Notes: a model not told the origin generated them from the sequence alone. Counted from the first letter of the stretch, positions 27,997-37,580 are shown. The stretch is DNA of 64,000 nucleotides from Psychroserpens algicola (GCF_014526325.1 NZ_JACNMJ010000001.1:1-64000), one strand, 5' to 3'. Numbers and translations are program-made.

Positions 27997-28854
27997 ATGT
28001 CTTGGTTTAAAAGGAAAGAAAAAGGAATTACTACCTCTACCGAGGAGAAGAAAGACACACCCAAAGGGCTGTGGTACAAGTCTCCAACAGGTAAAATAAT
28101 TGATACTGAAGAACTCGAAAAGAACTTTTATGTGAGTCCGGAAGACGGTTATCACGTTAGAATAGGAAGCAAAGAATATTTCGAAATTTTGTTTGATGAC
28201 AACAAATTTAAAGAGTTAGATGCTAGTTTAACATCTAAAGATCCTTTAAAATTTGAAGACACAAAAAAATATCCAGACCGTTTAAAAGCTGCACAAGAAA
28301 AAACCAAACTCAAAGATGCTGTTAGAACTGCAGTTGGAAAATCTAAAGGCAATGATTTAGTCATTGCTTGTATGGATTTCTCTTTTATTGGAGGTTCTAT
28401 GGGAAGTGTTGTTGGAGAGAAAATTGCCAGAGCTGCTGATTACGCTTTAAAACATAAAGTTCCGTTTATGATTATCTCTAAGTCTGGAGGTGCTCGTATG
28501 ATGGAAGCTGTACTGTCATTGATGCAGTTAGCCAAAACGTCAGTGAAACTTGCGCAATTAGCAGATGCAGGTATTCCATATATCTCATTATGTACCGATC
28601 CAACTACAGGTGGTACTACTGCTTCTTTTGCCATGTTAGGAGATATTAATATTAGTGAGCCAGGTGCTTTAATTGGTTTTGCTGGACCTCGTGTTGTAAA
28701 AGATACGACGGGTCAAGAATTACCAGAAGGTTTCCAAACCTCAGAGTTTTTATTAGAACATGGTTTTCTAGATTTCATCACACATCGTAAAGATTTAAAA
28801 GACAGAGTGAATTTATATATTGATTTAATTACAAATCAACCGATAAGAGCATAA
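27997..28854 (+). CDS. accD: acetyl-CoA carboxylase carboxyltransferase subunit beta, zinc-ribbon cysteines lost
   Basis: Carboxyltransferase beta subunit of acetyl-CoA carboxylase (with AccA), 285 residues, first committed step of fatty acid synthesis. The crotonase-fold core is intact: [44 protein letters not shown] and [13 protein letters not shown]. The N-terminal zinc ribbon is altered: where typical AccD has two CxxC pairs, here the sequence reads WYKSPTGK and YVSPEDGYH, so all four zinc ligands are missing. I recall the same in other Flavobacteriia. A strong terminator follows. Confidence 0.95.
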   Translation: MSWFKRKEKGITTSTEEKKDTPKGLWYKSPTGKIIDTEELEKNFYVSPEDGYHVRIGSKEYFEILFDDNKFKELDASLTSKDPLKFEDTKKYPDRLKAAQEKTKLKDAVRTAVGKSKGNDLVIACMDFSFIGGSMGSVVGEKIARAADYALKHKVPFMIISKSGGARMMEAVLSLMQLAKTSVKLAQLADAGIPYISLCTDPTTGGTTASFAMLGDINISEPGALIGFAGPRVVKDTTGQELPEGFQTSEFLLEHGFLDFITHRKDLKDRVNLYIDLITNQPIRA

Positions 28855-28884
28855 AAAAAGCGAGCCAGATGGCTCGCTTTTTTT
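28853..28884. terminator. bidirectional rho-independent terminator after accD
   Basis: Perfect 14-bp stem including the flanking A and T runs: AAAAAAAGCGAGCC (28853-28866) / GGCTCGCTTTTTTT (28871-28884), loop AGAT. It can end both accD and the convergent lipoprotein gene. Confidence 0.95.
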
Positions 28885-28912
28885 ATGGACTTGATTTAAA
28901 TTAACAATCCAA

Positions 28913-29752
28913 TTAATTTAATAATACATCAATCACATTCCCATTATTTGTAGTAAATGTAGCTTCGTTATCACAATCACCTGATCCATAATCAAACACA
29001 CCTCCAAAGTTCGTTCGCTGTACATCTACACTTCCGCTTACAAAATAGAAACAAATTACTTCGCGTCGTAAAGGTGTTACAACTTCATACGAGTGCATAT
29101 TTCCATTAACAAAAGTCGTTGTCCAATACCCTGAAATTTCAAATACATTATCACTCCAAACACCACTTGCAAAACCTTCAACCCATTCTTTTTCTTTAAC
29201 CCCTTCTCTACTCGCCTGAGCTCCATTTGGCCAGATGACTGTTAAATCTAGAGTATGTGTAAATTGTGGATTACCATTGTCATTAGATAATTGTTTCAGT
29301 AGTGTTTTACTTCCAATGATATTTTTTGTATCAAAGAAAAAGTCTACCAAACTGTAGCTTATTAAAATTTCTTGAGCTTCTGGGTCTCTGGTATAAGAAA
29401 ATACGATTTGACCTTTGAGCACATGTCCATGCACCTCACAGCCTTCGGTACCAAAGTCGACGGTTACTTCTCTAAATCCTTGTTGAACTACAACAGTAAT
29501 AGTAACACAATCGGGCAAACCAGATTGCTGTCCATCTGTTCGGTTTAGAGCATCAGACTCTTGCCCTTCGTAAGCATCGATAATAATATCACCAATAACA
29601 CTTGCTGCGGCATCAACTTCTGAAGATAAAGCTACTTCAGAAATATCTACACTTTGTTCTTCTTCTGGTAATGATGAGCCGTCATCACTACAACTTGTAA
29701 ATGTCAAACCTAAAACCACTAAGGTGAACATTAATTTTGTCATTGCTTTCAT
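28913..29752 (-). CDS. predicted surface lipoprotein, unknown function
   Basis: 279-residue lipoprotein: signal peptide MKAMTKLMFTLVVLGLTFTS then lipobox Cys, followed by SDDGSS. Acidic residues right after the Cys match the lipoprotein export signal that sends Flavobacteriia lipoproteins to the cell surface. The remainder is beta-rich with several Cys (PDCVTITVVV, GTEGCEVHGHV, REVICFYF, GDCDNEATF). I do not recognise a named domain with confidence; similar proteins occur in Flavobacteriaceae. It is monocistronic, convergent with accD. Confidence 0.65.
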   Translation of the reverse strand: MKAMTKLMFTLVVLGLTFTSCSDDGSSLPEEEQSVDISEVALSSEVDAAASVIGDIIIDAYEGQESDALNRTDGQQSGLPDCVTITVVVQQGFREVTVDFGTEGCEVHGHVLKGQIVFSYTRDPEAQEILISYSLVDFFFDTKNIIGSKTLLKQLSNDNGNPQFTHTLDLTVIWPNGAQASREGVKEKEWVEGFASGVWSDNVFEISGYWTTTFVNGNMHSYEVVTPLRREVICFYFVSGSVDVQRTNFGGVFDYGSGDCDNEATFTTNNGNVIDVLLN

Positions 29753-29839
29753 AATTTAATTTTTGATGTTAATATAATGTTAAGACCAAACAAAACTGAA
29801 AACGTTTAATTTCAGACTAAAAATAAAAGTTTGAGCATC

Positions 29840-29868
29840 TTGTAAATCATTAAAAATTACTATATTTG
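29840..29868 (+). promoter_or_regulatory. rpsO promoter
   Basis: Complete Bacteroidota promoter: TTG at 29840-29842, 18-bp spacer, TATATTTG at 29861-29868. It ends 55 bp ahead of the rpsO ATG (29924). Confidence 0.75.
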
Positions 29869-29923
29869 CCGCTTGAAAGAAAGACTTTCAACGTACATAA
29901 CAATCATTTACAACAATATTAGC

Positions 29924-30193
29924 ATGTATTTAGATCAAAAAGAAAAAGAAGCCATCTTTAAAAAACACGGCAAAAGCGCACAAGACACAGGTTCTGCTGA
30001 AGGACAAATTGCTTTATTCACTTACAGAATTAACCACTTAACTGAACACTTAAAAAACAATCGTAAAGATTTTAATACTGAGCGTTCATTAGTAAAATTA
30101 GTAGGAAAGCGTCGTGCTTTACTTGATTACTTAACGAAGAAAGATATCATGAGATATCGTGCGATAGTTAAAGAATTAGGATTAAGAAAATAA
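29924..30193 (+). CDS. rpsO: 30S ribosomal protein S15
   Basis: Ribosomal protein of 89 residues that binds 16S rRNA helices 20-22 early in 30S assembly. Family stretches GSAEGQIALFTYRINHLTEHL and SLVKLVGKRRALLDYL. The open frame extends to 29873, but only the start at 29924 gives the standard S15 length. The strong promoter at 29840-29868 and a terminator at 30198 bracket it; pnp follows, the usual rpsO-pnp order. Confidence 0.97.
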   Translation: MYLDQKEKEAIFKKHGKSAQDTGSAEGQIALFTYRINHLTEHLKNNRKDFNTERSLVKLVGKRRALLDYLTKKDIMRYRAIVKELGLRK

Positions 30194-30197
30194 TATT

Positions 30198-30223
30198 AAA
30201 GAGGCTTCGTGCCTCTTTTTTTT
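30198..30223 (+). terminator. rpsO-pnp intergenic hairpin
   Basis: Stem AAAGAGGC / GCCTCTTT with loop TTCGT, then a T run. It should end most rpsO transcripts. The next 200 bp to pnp (30224-30422) hold only small inverted repeats, such as TCGTACGA (30234-30241) and TTCGAA/TTCGA (30275-30290), and no clear promoter. Confidence 0.8.
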
Positions 30224-30422
30224 ATATAACAACTCGTACGATAGAGTATAAACATCGTAAATAAGAAGCTAGATTTCGAATCAAGTTCGAGACAAAAGGT
30301 TTTTCATTGGTCATGACTTTCGAGTCTTACAACAACAACTACAACACAACGACCATTGTTTAACATTTTTGCTGTGCACTATGACATTGCTCAATGCCCA
30401 GCAAAATAGAATTAAAAAATTT

Positions 30423-32672
30423 ATGATTCCAAAAGTTTTTAGAGAGGTCATTGACCTAGGTGACGGTAGAGAAATTTCTATCGAAACCGGAAAATTAGCA
30501 AAACAAGCACATGGTAGTGTTGTTGTGCAATCTGGAAAATGTATGTTATTATGTACAGTCGTTTCCAATTACAAACAGGCAGATGTAGACTTTTTACCTT
30601 TAACAGTAGATTACAGAGAAAAATTTGCTGCTGCGGGACGTTATCCTGGAGGATTCTTCAAAAGAGAAGCCAGACCAAGTGACGGTGAAGTTTTAACCAT
30701 GCGTTTGGTAGACCGTGTTTTACGTCCGTTATTCCCAAAAGATTATCATTCTGAAACACAAGTTATGATTCAATTAATGTCTCATGACGACGATGTAATG
30801 CCAGATGCTATGGCTGGATTAGCGGCTTCTGCTGCAATTCAGTTATCCGATTTCCCTTTTGAATGCCCAATTTCTGAAGCCAGAGTTGGACGTATCAATG
30901 GTGAATTCGTTATCAACCCAACACGAGCACAATTATTAGAATCTGATATCGATATGATGATTGGAGCTTCTGCTGATTCGGTCATGATGGTTGAAGGTGA
31001 AATGGATGAAATTTCTGAAGAAGAAATGACTGAAGCAATTAAGTTTGCTCACGAAGCTATCAAAGTGCAATGTGCTGCTCAAGTAAGATTAGCTGAAGCT
31101 TTCGGTAAAAAGGAAGTTCGTGAATACGAGCCAGAACGTACCGATGAAGATTTAGCAAAGAAGATTCATGATATGGCATACGATAAAGTATATGCTGTAG
31201 CAAAAGCAGGATCTTCAAAACACGAAAGAGGTGCTGCATTTGCAGAAATTAAAGAAGAAATCAAAGCCTCTTTTTCTGAAGAAGAAATAGAAGATTTTGG
31301 TGGTTTAATTTCCAAATATTACAGTAAAGCTGAAAAAGCTGCTGTGCGTGATTTAACATTAAATGAAGGCTTGCGTTTAGACGGTCGTAAAACTGATGAA
31401 ATCAGACCAATCTGGTGTGAAGTAGATTATTTACCATCGACGCATGGATCTTCAATTTTCACACGTGGAGAAACTCAGGCATTAGCGACAGTTACTTTAG
31501 GAACTTCTAGAGAAGCCAATCAAATCGATATGCCATCTTTTGAAGGTGAAGAACGTTTCTATTTACACTATAACTTCCCGCCGTTTTCAACTGGAGAAGC
31601 ACGACCAATTCGTGGAACATCTCGTAGAGAAGTTGGACATGGTAACTTAGCACAACGTGCATTAAAAGGAATGGTTCCTGAAGATTGTCCGTATACAGTA
31701 CGTGTCGTTTCTGAAGTTTTAGAATCTAACGGTTCGTCTTCTATGGCAACTGTATGTTCAGGAACAATGGCATTAATGGATGCTGGTGTACAATTAAAGA
31801 AACCGGTTTCGGGCATTGCAATGGGATTAATTTCTGATGCTGATTCTGGAAAATACGCGGTTTTATCTGATATTTTAGGTGATGAAGATCACTTAGGAGA
31901 TATGGATTTTAAAGTAACAGGTACTGCTGATGGTATCACTGCTTGCCAAATGGATATCAAAGTCAAAGGATTAAGCTACGAGATTTTAGTGAATGCATTA
32001 AAACAAGCACGCGACGGTCGTTTACATATATTAGAAAAACTGACTGATACGATAGCTGTGCCAAATGCAGATGTTAAAGATCATGCACCTACAATGGTAA
32101 CCAGACGTATTCCTAATGAATTTATTGGTGCGTTAATTGGACCAGGAGGAAAAGTTATTCAGGAACTACAAAAAGAAACTGATACAACTATCGTTATCAA
32201 CGAAGATCCTGTTACTGAAGAAGGAATCGTTGAAGTTTTAGGTGTTGGTAAAAAAGGAATTGATGCTGTTATGGCAAAAATTGATGCCTTGTTATTTAAG
32301 CCTGAAGTTGGTAGTGTTTACGAAGTTAAAGTCATCAAAATGTTGGACTTTGGAGCGGTTGTTGAATATACTGAAGCACCAGGAAATGAAGTTTTATTAC
32401 ACGTTTCTGAATTAGCTTGGGAACGTACTGAAAATGTATCTGATGTCGTTAACATGGGAGACGTTTTTGATGTAAAATACTTCGGAATAGACTCTAGAAC
32501 TCGTAAAGAGAAAGTATCTCGTAAAGCTATTTTACCGAAGCCTGAAGGTTATGTCGCTAGACCTCCTAGAGACAATAATCGCGGTGGACGTGATAATAAC
32601 AAAGGAAGAGATAATCGCGGACGTGATAATCGTCGTGATGATCGCAAACCAAGAGAAGACAAAAAAGATTAA
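30423..32672 (+). CDS. pnp: polynucleotide phosphorylase
   Basis: 3'-5' exoribonuclease of the RNA degradation machinery, 749 residues. It has two RNase PH domains (about 1-220 and 310-545), an alpha-helical linker, then KH ([14 protein letters not shown]) and S1 ([20 protein letters not shown]) domains. FPPFSTGE and GISMG-like (SGIAMGLI) motifs are in place. The Arg/Asp/Asn/Gly-rich tail (RGG and RDN repeats) is a flexible, probably RNA-binding extension. The start MIPKVFREV at 30423 fits the family; the longer frame from 30369 does not. The 200-nt leader may carry autoregulation, by analogy with other pnp genes. Confidence 0.97.
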   Translation: MIPKVFREVIDLGDGREISIETGKLAKQAHGSVVVQSGKCMLLCTVVSNYKQADVDFLPLTVDYREKFAAAGRYPGGFFKREARPSDGEVLTMRLVDRVLRPLFPKDYHSETQVMIQLMSHDDDVMPDAMAGLAASAAIQLSDFPFECPISEARVGRINGEFVINPTRAQLLESDIDMMIGASADSVMMVEGEMDEISEEEMTEAIKFAHEAIKVQCAAQVRLAEAFGKKEVREYEPERTDEDLAKKIHDMAYDKVYAVAKAGSSKHERGAAFAEIKEEIKASFSEEEIEDFGGLISKYYSKAEKAAVRDLTLNEGLRLDGRKTDEIRPIWCEVDYLPSTHGSSIFTRGETQALATVTLGTSREANQIDMPSFEGEERFYLHYNFPPFSTGEARPIRGTSRREVGHGNLAQRALKGMVPEDCPYTVRVVSEVLESNGSSSMATVCSGTMALMDAGVQLKKPVSGIAMGLISDADSGKYAVLSDILGDEDHLGDMDFKVTGTADGITACQMDIKVKGLSYEILVNALKQARDGRLHILEKLTDTIAVPNADVKDHAPTMVTRRIPNEFIGALIGPGGKVIQELQKETDTTIVINEDPVTEEGIVEVLGVGKKGIDAVMAKIDALLFKPEVGSVYEVKVIKMLDFGAVVEYTEAPGNEVLLHVSELAWERTENVSDVVNMGDVFDVKYFGIDSRTRKEKVSRKAILPKPEGYVARPPRDNNRGGRDNNKGRDNRGRDNRRDDRKPREDKKD

Positions 32673-32693
32673 GTTCTTTTTATAATAATCGAT

Positions 32694-32728
32694 AAAAAAC
32701 CTTACTAGCTATTAGTGAGGTTTTTTTT
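32694..32728 (+). terminator. rho-independent terminator after pnp
   Basis: AAAAAACCTTACTA pairs with TTAGTGAGG and T's, with one G-U pair, followed by eight T. Confidence 0.8.
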
Positions 32729-32850
32729 ATGCCTTCTTTAAACAAACTCAATAACATCATTTATCATAAAAAAATATTAAAAAAAATCTAAATCCTTACT
32801 GCAAACGTAAATCTTGGAAAGTGCAACATTTAAAACATCAAGATTAATTT

Positions 32851-34299
32851 ATGATTTTAAAAAAAATTACTTCAAAACAACCAAAATCAGTTTCAAAAAT
32901 AAACCACCAAACATTCTCAGAAGCCTACTCCTGCTTTTTTAAACGCTTCAATATAGACATTCGTGATAATGCTCAGCGTCGTAACTTATCTGCAATATTC
33001 AGTTCTTTTGTATTGATAAGTATTGGTATTTATTTTTTTAGCGTCTTTCATAACGATTTCAACATAATAAACTCCAATCGCCTTAAGTCATTTTGGGGCG
33101 CACTTTTCATTTCAGTAACAACTGGTTTAGTTGCTTTTAGAATAGTATTATTCTTTATCATGCTCTATAACTATTTTAAATACAAACCTGTGGCTTCCGT
33201 TTCAGATGATGAGCTGCCAACTTGCACAGTTATTGTTCCAGCTTACAATGAAGGAAAACAAGTTTGGGATACTTTAATGAGTTTAGCAGAGAGTGATTAT
33301 CCTAAAGATAAGATTGAGTTATTATCAATTGATGATGGAAGTTTAGATGACACATGGGAATGGATGCAAGATGCAAAACAACAGTTAGGTGATCGCTTAG
33401 TTATACTCCAGCAACCTGAAAATCAAGGAAAACGTCATGCTTTATATCGTGGGTTTAACCTCGGAAAAGGTGAAATATTTGTAACTGTCGACAGTGATTC
33501 TATTGTAAACAAAGACACCTTAAGACATTTAGTTAGTCCCTTTGCTAAGCATGAAGATTGTGGTGCTGTTGCAGGAAACATCAGAGTACTAAACAACAAA
33601 AAAGCAATGCTTCCTAAAATGCTGGATGTTAGTTTTGTTTTAAGTTTTGAATTTATTCGCTCTGCCGAAAGCAACTTAAAATCTGTACTATGCACACCAG
33701 GAGCTTTAGCGGCATATCGTAGTTCTGCTGTGCATCAGTGCTTACCGGAATGGATCAACCAGACCTTTAGAGGCAAACCTTCAGATATAGGTGAAGATCG
33801 CGCAATGACAAACATGATATTAAAGCAAGGTAAACATGTACTGTTTCAAAGAAACGCAGTAGCTTATACCAATGTTCCTGAAGAATATACAGGCTTATAC
33901 AAGATGTTTATCAGATGGGGACGAAGCAATGTAAGAGAGAACATAGAAATGGGAAAATATGTGTTCACAAATTTTAGAGATGGAAAAAAAGCTGGAACCC
34001 GCTTGCTATTTATAAGTCAACTGTTAGAAATCGTTCTAAGCTATCCATTTTTACTCATTATGCTATTTTTCATCATCACACATCCTCTGTTATTTCTGGG
34101 CTCTACATTTATGAGCATTTTAGTATTATCAACCTTTTCTGTCATTTTTTATGCGAATCGCTACAAGATATCAGAGTCTATTTGGGCATATACTTACAGT
34201 ATTCTCTATACCTTTGGCTTGTTCTGGATTACACCTTATGCCATTGCAACGGCGAGCAGAAGAGGATGGTTAACTCGTGGGTTGGTGACCAAAAGCTAA
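32851..34299 (+). CDS. membrane-bound GT2 polysaccharide synthase, hyaluronan-synthase/NodC-like
   Basis: Inner membrane processive glycosyltransferase of 482 residues. Two N-terminal membrane segments (about 50-70 and 90-115) precede the GT2 domain with TVIVPAYNEG, SIDDGS, VDSDSI (DxD), SDIGEDRAMT and the acceptor motif FIRWGRS, which stands where QxxRW sits in hyaluronan and chitin-oligosaccharide synthases. Three or four C-terminal membrane helices follow. Such proteins join synthesis and export of a beta-linked polymer; the sugar is unknown. It stands alone, 7.5 kb from the polysaccharide cluster. Confidence 0.82.
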   Translation: MILKKITSKQPKSVSKINHQTFSEAYSCFFKRFNIDIRDNAQRRNLSAIFSSFVLISIGIYFFSVFHNDFNIINSNRLKSFWGALFISVTTGLVAFRIVLFFIMLYNYFKYKPVASVSDDELPTCTVIVPAYNEGKQVWDTLMSLAESDYPKDKIELLSIDDGSLDDTWEWMQDAKQQLGDRLVILQQPENQGKRHALYRGFNLGKGEIFVTVDSDSIVNKDTLRHLVSPFAKHEDCGAVAGNIRVLNNKKAMLPKMLDVSFVLSFEFIRSAESNLKSVLCTPGALAAYRSSAVHQCLPEWINQTFRGKPSDIGEDRAMTNMILKQGKHVLFQRNAVAYTNVPEEYTGLYKMFIRWGRSNVRENIEMGKYVFTNFRDGKKAGTRLLFISQLLEIVLSYPFLLIMLFFIITHPLLFLGSTFMSILVLSTFSVIFYANRYKISESIWAYTYSILYTFGLFWITPYAIATASRRGWLTRGLVTKS

Positions 34300-34340
34300 C
34301 TGTTCCCATCATATACGATAGAATTTTTATTCAATTAAAC

Positions 34341-34369
34341 AACGCCTTTTATCTAAGATGAGAGGCGTT
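34341..34369. terminator. hairpin downstream of the GT2 gene
   Basis: AACGCCT (34341-34347) pairs with AGGCGTT (34363-34369), with inner pairing ATCT/AGAT. It lacks a strong T run, so it may be a weak terminator or 3' stabiliser. Confidence 0.5.
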
Positions 34370-34405
34370 ATTTGTAAATAATTTTAAAATAATTGACGAT
34401 ACCAC

Positions 34406-34433
34406 GCAACCTTTTTTGATGTTTTCAGACTAT
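34406..34433 (+). promoter_or_regulatory. candidate ECF-sigma promoter of the 34.4-37.1 kb operon
   Basis: GCAACCTTTTTT (34406-34417) and GACTAT (34428-34433) are 16 bp apart when measured from AACC. The AAC-type -35 element with a T stretch is typical of ECF-sigma promoters and unlike the TAnnTTTG housekeeping type seen elsewhere in this window. It lies about 15 bp ahead of the first gene of an operon that itself encodes an ECF sigma factor, pointing to autoregulation (inference). Confidence 0.55.
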
Positions 34434-34448
34434 AGGTAAACAATCAAT

Positions 34449-35408
34449 ATGAAAACATCAATTTACATTTGCATCCTCTTTTTGACATTAGTTAACCTAT
34501 CCTGCTCATCTGATGATACAGAACCAGTAGCAGAACCACAACCTATAGTAACAACATTTATTGTTGAGAATTACAACACACAAAACGAGCCCAATACCGT
34601 AACTTTAAGAAAAACCTATACTGTTGAAAACAATAAAATCATTGCCTCTCAAAGAGAAAGCCTTGAAACGGGTTCTAGCGGACATAAAATTTATGCCTAT
34701 GAGAATGATAGAATTTCAGAAATTTCAAACTTTTCTGATGGTTTACTTATAGAAAAAAAGCATTTTACTTATGATGACGATGGCCATCTTATTGAGTATT
34801 TCAGAGAAATAACAGAAAATTCCAGTCCGCAAGCCTTATACATCAAAAGCAATTATATTCATACCCAAGACACCATTTATAGCATCGCTAGTCAAAGTAC
34901 AGACGGCATCACCTATGAAACTAATTACACCAGTAAGATTGTATTAGACAGTAATTTGAATGCTATATTTACTGAATCCACTGGAATTTCTACAGATTAT
35001 ACAAACCGAACAATACATACTTACGACTCTAACAATAATATTATATCTTCAATGGGTTATGAGCTTATAGACAATGGTACTTTTTTTAATACTATTTCAA
35101 GCACATACACTTATGAAACTGGTATAAACACGCTTGGTATCATATATGACGCTACGTTTGGTAGAGAAGTTTTAATGTTAAGCAGCCAGCATCAGGATAA
35201 TTCGAGTGCCTTAAATAATTACAATTCAAAATATAAAACATTTAACACGTTTGATACTTATGATTCATCATTCTTCGGTAATGTTGACATGGCAGCAGAA
35301 TTCATCAATACATATAACGAACAAAACTATAGTACACTAAGCGATTATCGAATGATAATTGAAGGTGATATATTTAGTAGATTTACAATAGAATACATAT
35401 TTGAATAG
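34449..35408 (+). CDS. predicted surface lipoprotein of an ECF-sigma operon
   Basis: 319-residue lipoprotein: signal MKTSIYICILFLTLVNLS, lipobox Cys, then SSDDTEPVAEP, an acidic surface-export-like signal. The body has repeated Tyr/Asp beta-hairpin-like units (TYTVENNKI, HKIYAYENDRISEISN, HFTYDDDGHLIEY, IHTYDSNNNIISS) similar to RHS/YD-type repeats. Function unknown. It is the first gene of an operon with an ECF sigma factor (12-bp gap) and its trans-envelope partner, so it may be the signal sensor or a main target. Confidence 0.65.
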   Translation: MKTSIYICILFLTLVNLSCSSDDTEPVAEPQPIVTTFIVENYNTQNEPNTVTLRKTYTVENNKIIASQRESLETGSSGHKIYAYENDRISEISNFSDGLLIEKKHFTYDDDGHLIEYFREITENSSPQALYIKSNYIHTQDTIYSIASQSTDGITYETNYTSKIVLDSNLNAIFTESTGISTDYTNRTIHTYDSNNNIISSMGYELIDNGTFFNTISSTYTYETGINTLGIIYDATFGREVLMLSSQHQDNSSALNNYNSKYKTFNTFDTYDSSFFGNVDMAAEFINTYNEQNYSTLSDYRMIIEGDIFSRFTIEYIFE

Positions 35409-35420
35409 AGCAGCTAATAG

Positions 35421-35984
35421 TTGGGATTAGAACAGTTAATTAAAGCTTGTAAAAAGCATAACCTAAAGGCACAAAGTCAGTTATACCAAATGTATAAAGA
35501 TGACCTCTTTACTTTATGCCTAAAATACTGTAGAAACAAAGAAGAAGCTCAAGATAATTTACAAGATGCCTTTCTGGAAATCTTCGGAAAAATAAAAACC
35601 TACAAAGGTGTGGGTTCTTTTGAGGGCTGGATAAAACGAATCACGATTAATAAAGCCATAGATAAGTATAAAAAGGATAGTCATTTAAATATTGTGATTA
35701 ATAACGATATCCTTGAAGATCAGTCCTTGATGGATATGGAGGCACTTGAGCACATTCCGTTAGATCTAATTTTAAAACACATTCAAGACCTCCCGCCCCA
35801 ATATCGATTGGTATTTAATTTATACGAATTAGATGGCTATTCTCATAAAGAGATATCAAAACTCTTGAACATAAGTATAAGCACCTCAAAATCTAACTTA
35901 CATAGAGCTAAAACTATATTAAAAACCAAGATGCAAAATTCGACTCGTGTATCTCCTAAAAACCTGACATCTAATGGATACTAA
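35421..35984 (+). CDS. ECF-type RNA polymerase sigma factor
   Basis: Cytosolic sigma-70 family factor of 187 residues with only regions sigma2 (YCRNKEEAQDNLQDAFLEIF, GSFEGWIKRITINKAID) and sigma4 (LPPQYRLVFNLYELDGYSHK, then a helix-turn-helix SISTSKSNLHRAK). The start is a TTG directly after an in-frame stop; the first ATG is inside sigma2, so TTG is needed. It overlaps the next gene by 11 bp (translational coupling). It probably recognises the AACC-type promoter at 34406. Confidence 0.88.
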   Translation: MGLEQLIKACKKHNLKAQSQLYQMYKDDLFTLCLKYCRNKEEAQDNLQDAFLEIFGKIKTYKGVGSFEGWIKRITINKAIDKYKKDSHLNIVINNDILEDQSLMDMEALEHIPLDLILKHIQDLPPQYRLVFNLYELDGYSHKEISKLLNISISTSKSNLHRAKTILKTKMQNSTRVSPKNLTSNGY

Positions 35985-37146
35985 AAAAGATTTCGGAGCT
36001 GCTGTTAAACAAAAACTAGACTCCTTTAAGGATAGTCCAGATGATATGGTTTGGACTCATATTGAAGCGCAGCTAAAAAAGAAAAAAAAGAGACGCATAT
36101 TTATTTTGCTATTTTCAGGCTTAGGGCTATCGGCTCTACTACTTGTACTATGGATAAAGTCTCCTTTACAATCTGATATCCAACATAAAAACAACAATTC
36201 AATAATCACAAATCAAACGACTGAAGCATCAACTATTAAGGATATAAAGACTAAAGATATTAGACCTACTCCACTAATACATTCTGAAAACAAGGACTCA
36301 ATAAACACCTATAAAAGGAGCAATAAAAATGAAGCACCAACTGCTTTAATTTCAAAACAGGATGATTCAAATACCAAAACAAATACGGTTGCTAGACCAA
36401 CAAACTTTTCGATAGCAGGTCAACATAAGGTTAAATCAAATTCAAACACTCCAAAAGACAATAGTTCACAACTGAATCAAATTTCAAAAACACCTCAAAC
36501 TAGAAGTCAGTTAAAGCTGCTAAAATCTGCTAATGACAGTCTGATTGCTAAAATCACTACAACACAAGAACAAGACTCCGTATCGCAAACTGATATATTA
36601 GATAAGCTTGTCACTGAAGACAAAACCAAGGATAGCCTTATTGAAGACAATGCATCACGATGGAGTGTGACACCACATGGCATGCTAACGTATTATGGTG
36701 CTTTGAGCTCAACAAGTAGCGATAATTTTTCATTTGACTACGGACTTCTATTAAGTTATAAAGTGAGCAATCACACCTACTTAAGATTTGGTGTCAGGCC
36801 ATTAAATCTAAAGCAACGTATTGAGGGTTCTCAAATTAATATCAAGTATTTAGAATTTCCGTTAGACATTAAATATGCGCCATTTAACAATAATTTAAAT
36901 CCTTATTTTACTGGTGGAATTAACTATTTTGTGCTACAAAGTGCGACCATAAACGGATTTAACAATCCGGATTACAATACCACTTTTGGACTTCATTTAG
37001 GAGTAGGTGCAGAATACAAAGTCTTTAAAAAGTTGTATTTGAATATCGAATCAAATTTCAATTATCAAATCAAGCCTATTTCAGATAATTCAAATATTAA
37101 TCCTTTTATACTTTCAGTAAATACAGGTATTGAGTATCGGTTTTAA
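35974..37146 (+). CDS. trans-envelope protein: cytoplasmic N-terminus, one membrane helix, C-terminal outer-membrane-type beta-barrel; likely sigma regulator
   Basis: 390 residues in four parts: a short cytoplasmic segment (1-40, with MVWTHIEAQLKKKKK), one membrane helix (about 41-60, LLFSGLGLSALLLVLW), a polar Ser/Thr/Lys/Asn-rich linker (61-220), and a porin-like barrel domain (about 225-390) ending in Phe. A chain with both an inner membrane helix and an outer membrane barrel could span the envelope. Its 11-bp overlap with the ECF sigma gene suggests the N-terminal part holds the sigma factor (anti-sigma role, inferred). No classical zinc anti-sigma motif is seen. Confidence 0.65.
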   Translation: MDTKKDFGAAVKQKLDSFKDSPDDMVWTHIEAQLKKKKKRRIFILLFSGLGLSALLLVLWIKSPLQSDIQHKNNNSIITNQTTEASTIKDIKTKDIRPTPLIHSENKDSINTYKRSNKNEAPTALISKQDDSNTKTNTVARPTNFSIAGQHKVKSNSNTPKDNSSQLNQISKTPQTRSQLKLLKSANDSLIAKITTTQEQDSVSQTDILDKLVTEDKTKDSLIEDNASRWSVTPHGMLTYYGALSSTSSDNFSFDYGLLLSYKVSNHTYLRFGVRPLNLKQRIEGSQINIKYLEFPLDIKYAPFNNNLNPYFTGGINYFVLQSATINGFNNPDYNTTFGLHLGVGAEYKVFKKLYLNIESNFNYQIKPISDNSNINPFILSVNTGIEYRF

Positions 37147-37205
37147 TCCCAATTAAACACGTCTGAAATTTGCAAATGTCTTAATTTTTCCGTATACTAT
37201 TAGCT

Positions 37206-37580
37206 ATGATACAAGCAGACAAAGAAAAATACCAAGACATTTTAGAAAGTTCAGTTGAATATCTTGAGCAACGCGGCTATGAAAACATAAAAGCCGATAC
37301 TGAAGGTTATGAGACACCAAAATCTTTTATAAAAAAAGGAAGTGAAATTACTGTAACACCTGATATCGTTGCCGAAAAAGAAGGCAGAAAATATTACTTT
37401 GATATTAGTCTGAAAAGTGTAAAGCCAAAACTATTAAAGTCAAAATGGCTATTTCTCAATACATTAAGCGCTTTAAAATCGCATCGTTTCAGATTAATCA
37501 CTACAAGAGGTCATTTCAAATTCACAAATGAAATGCTAGATGATATTAACCTCAACGACAAAAAATTAATCAAAATTTAA
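37206..37580 (+). CDS. small conserved protein upstream of rpoD, nuclease-fold-like
   Basis: 124 residues, soluble, no signal. The layout alpha, then strands with TVTPDIVAEK and YYFDISLKS, then a Lys-rich helix, recalls the restriction-endonuclease-like core. The PD is present but the second half reads DISLK rather than (D/E)xK, so catalytic activity is doubtful. I know it as a conserved unnamed neighbour in Flavobacteriaceae but cannot name a function. It lies 92 bp ahead of rpoD in the same direction. Confidence 0.6.
   Translation: MIQADKEKYQDILESSVEYLEQRGYENIKADTEGYETPKSFIKKGSEITVTPDIVAEKEGRKYYFDISLKSVKPKLLKSKWLFLNTLSALKSHRFRLITTRGHFKFTNEMLDDINLNDKKLIKI

Noticed and set aside
30224-30422. 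Riboswitch in the pnp leader
   Set aside because: Only short inverted repeats are visible and none matches a riboswitch core I know.
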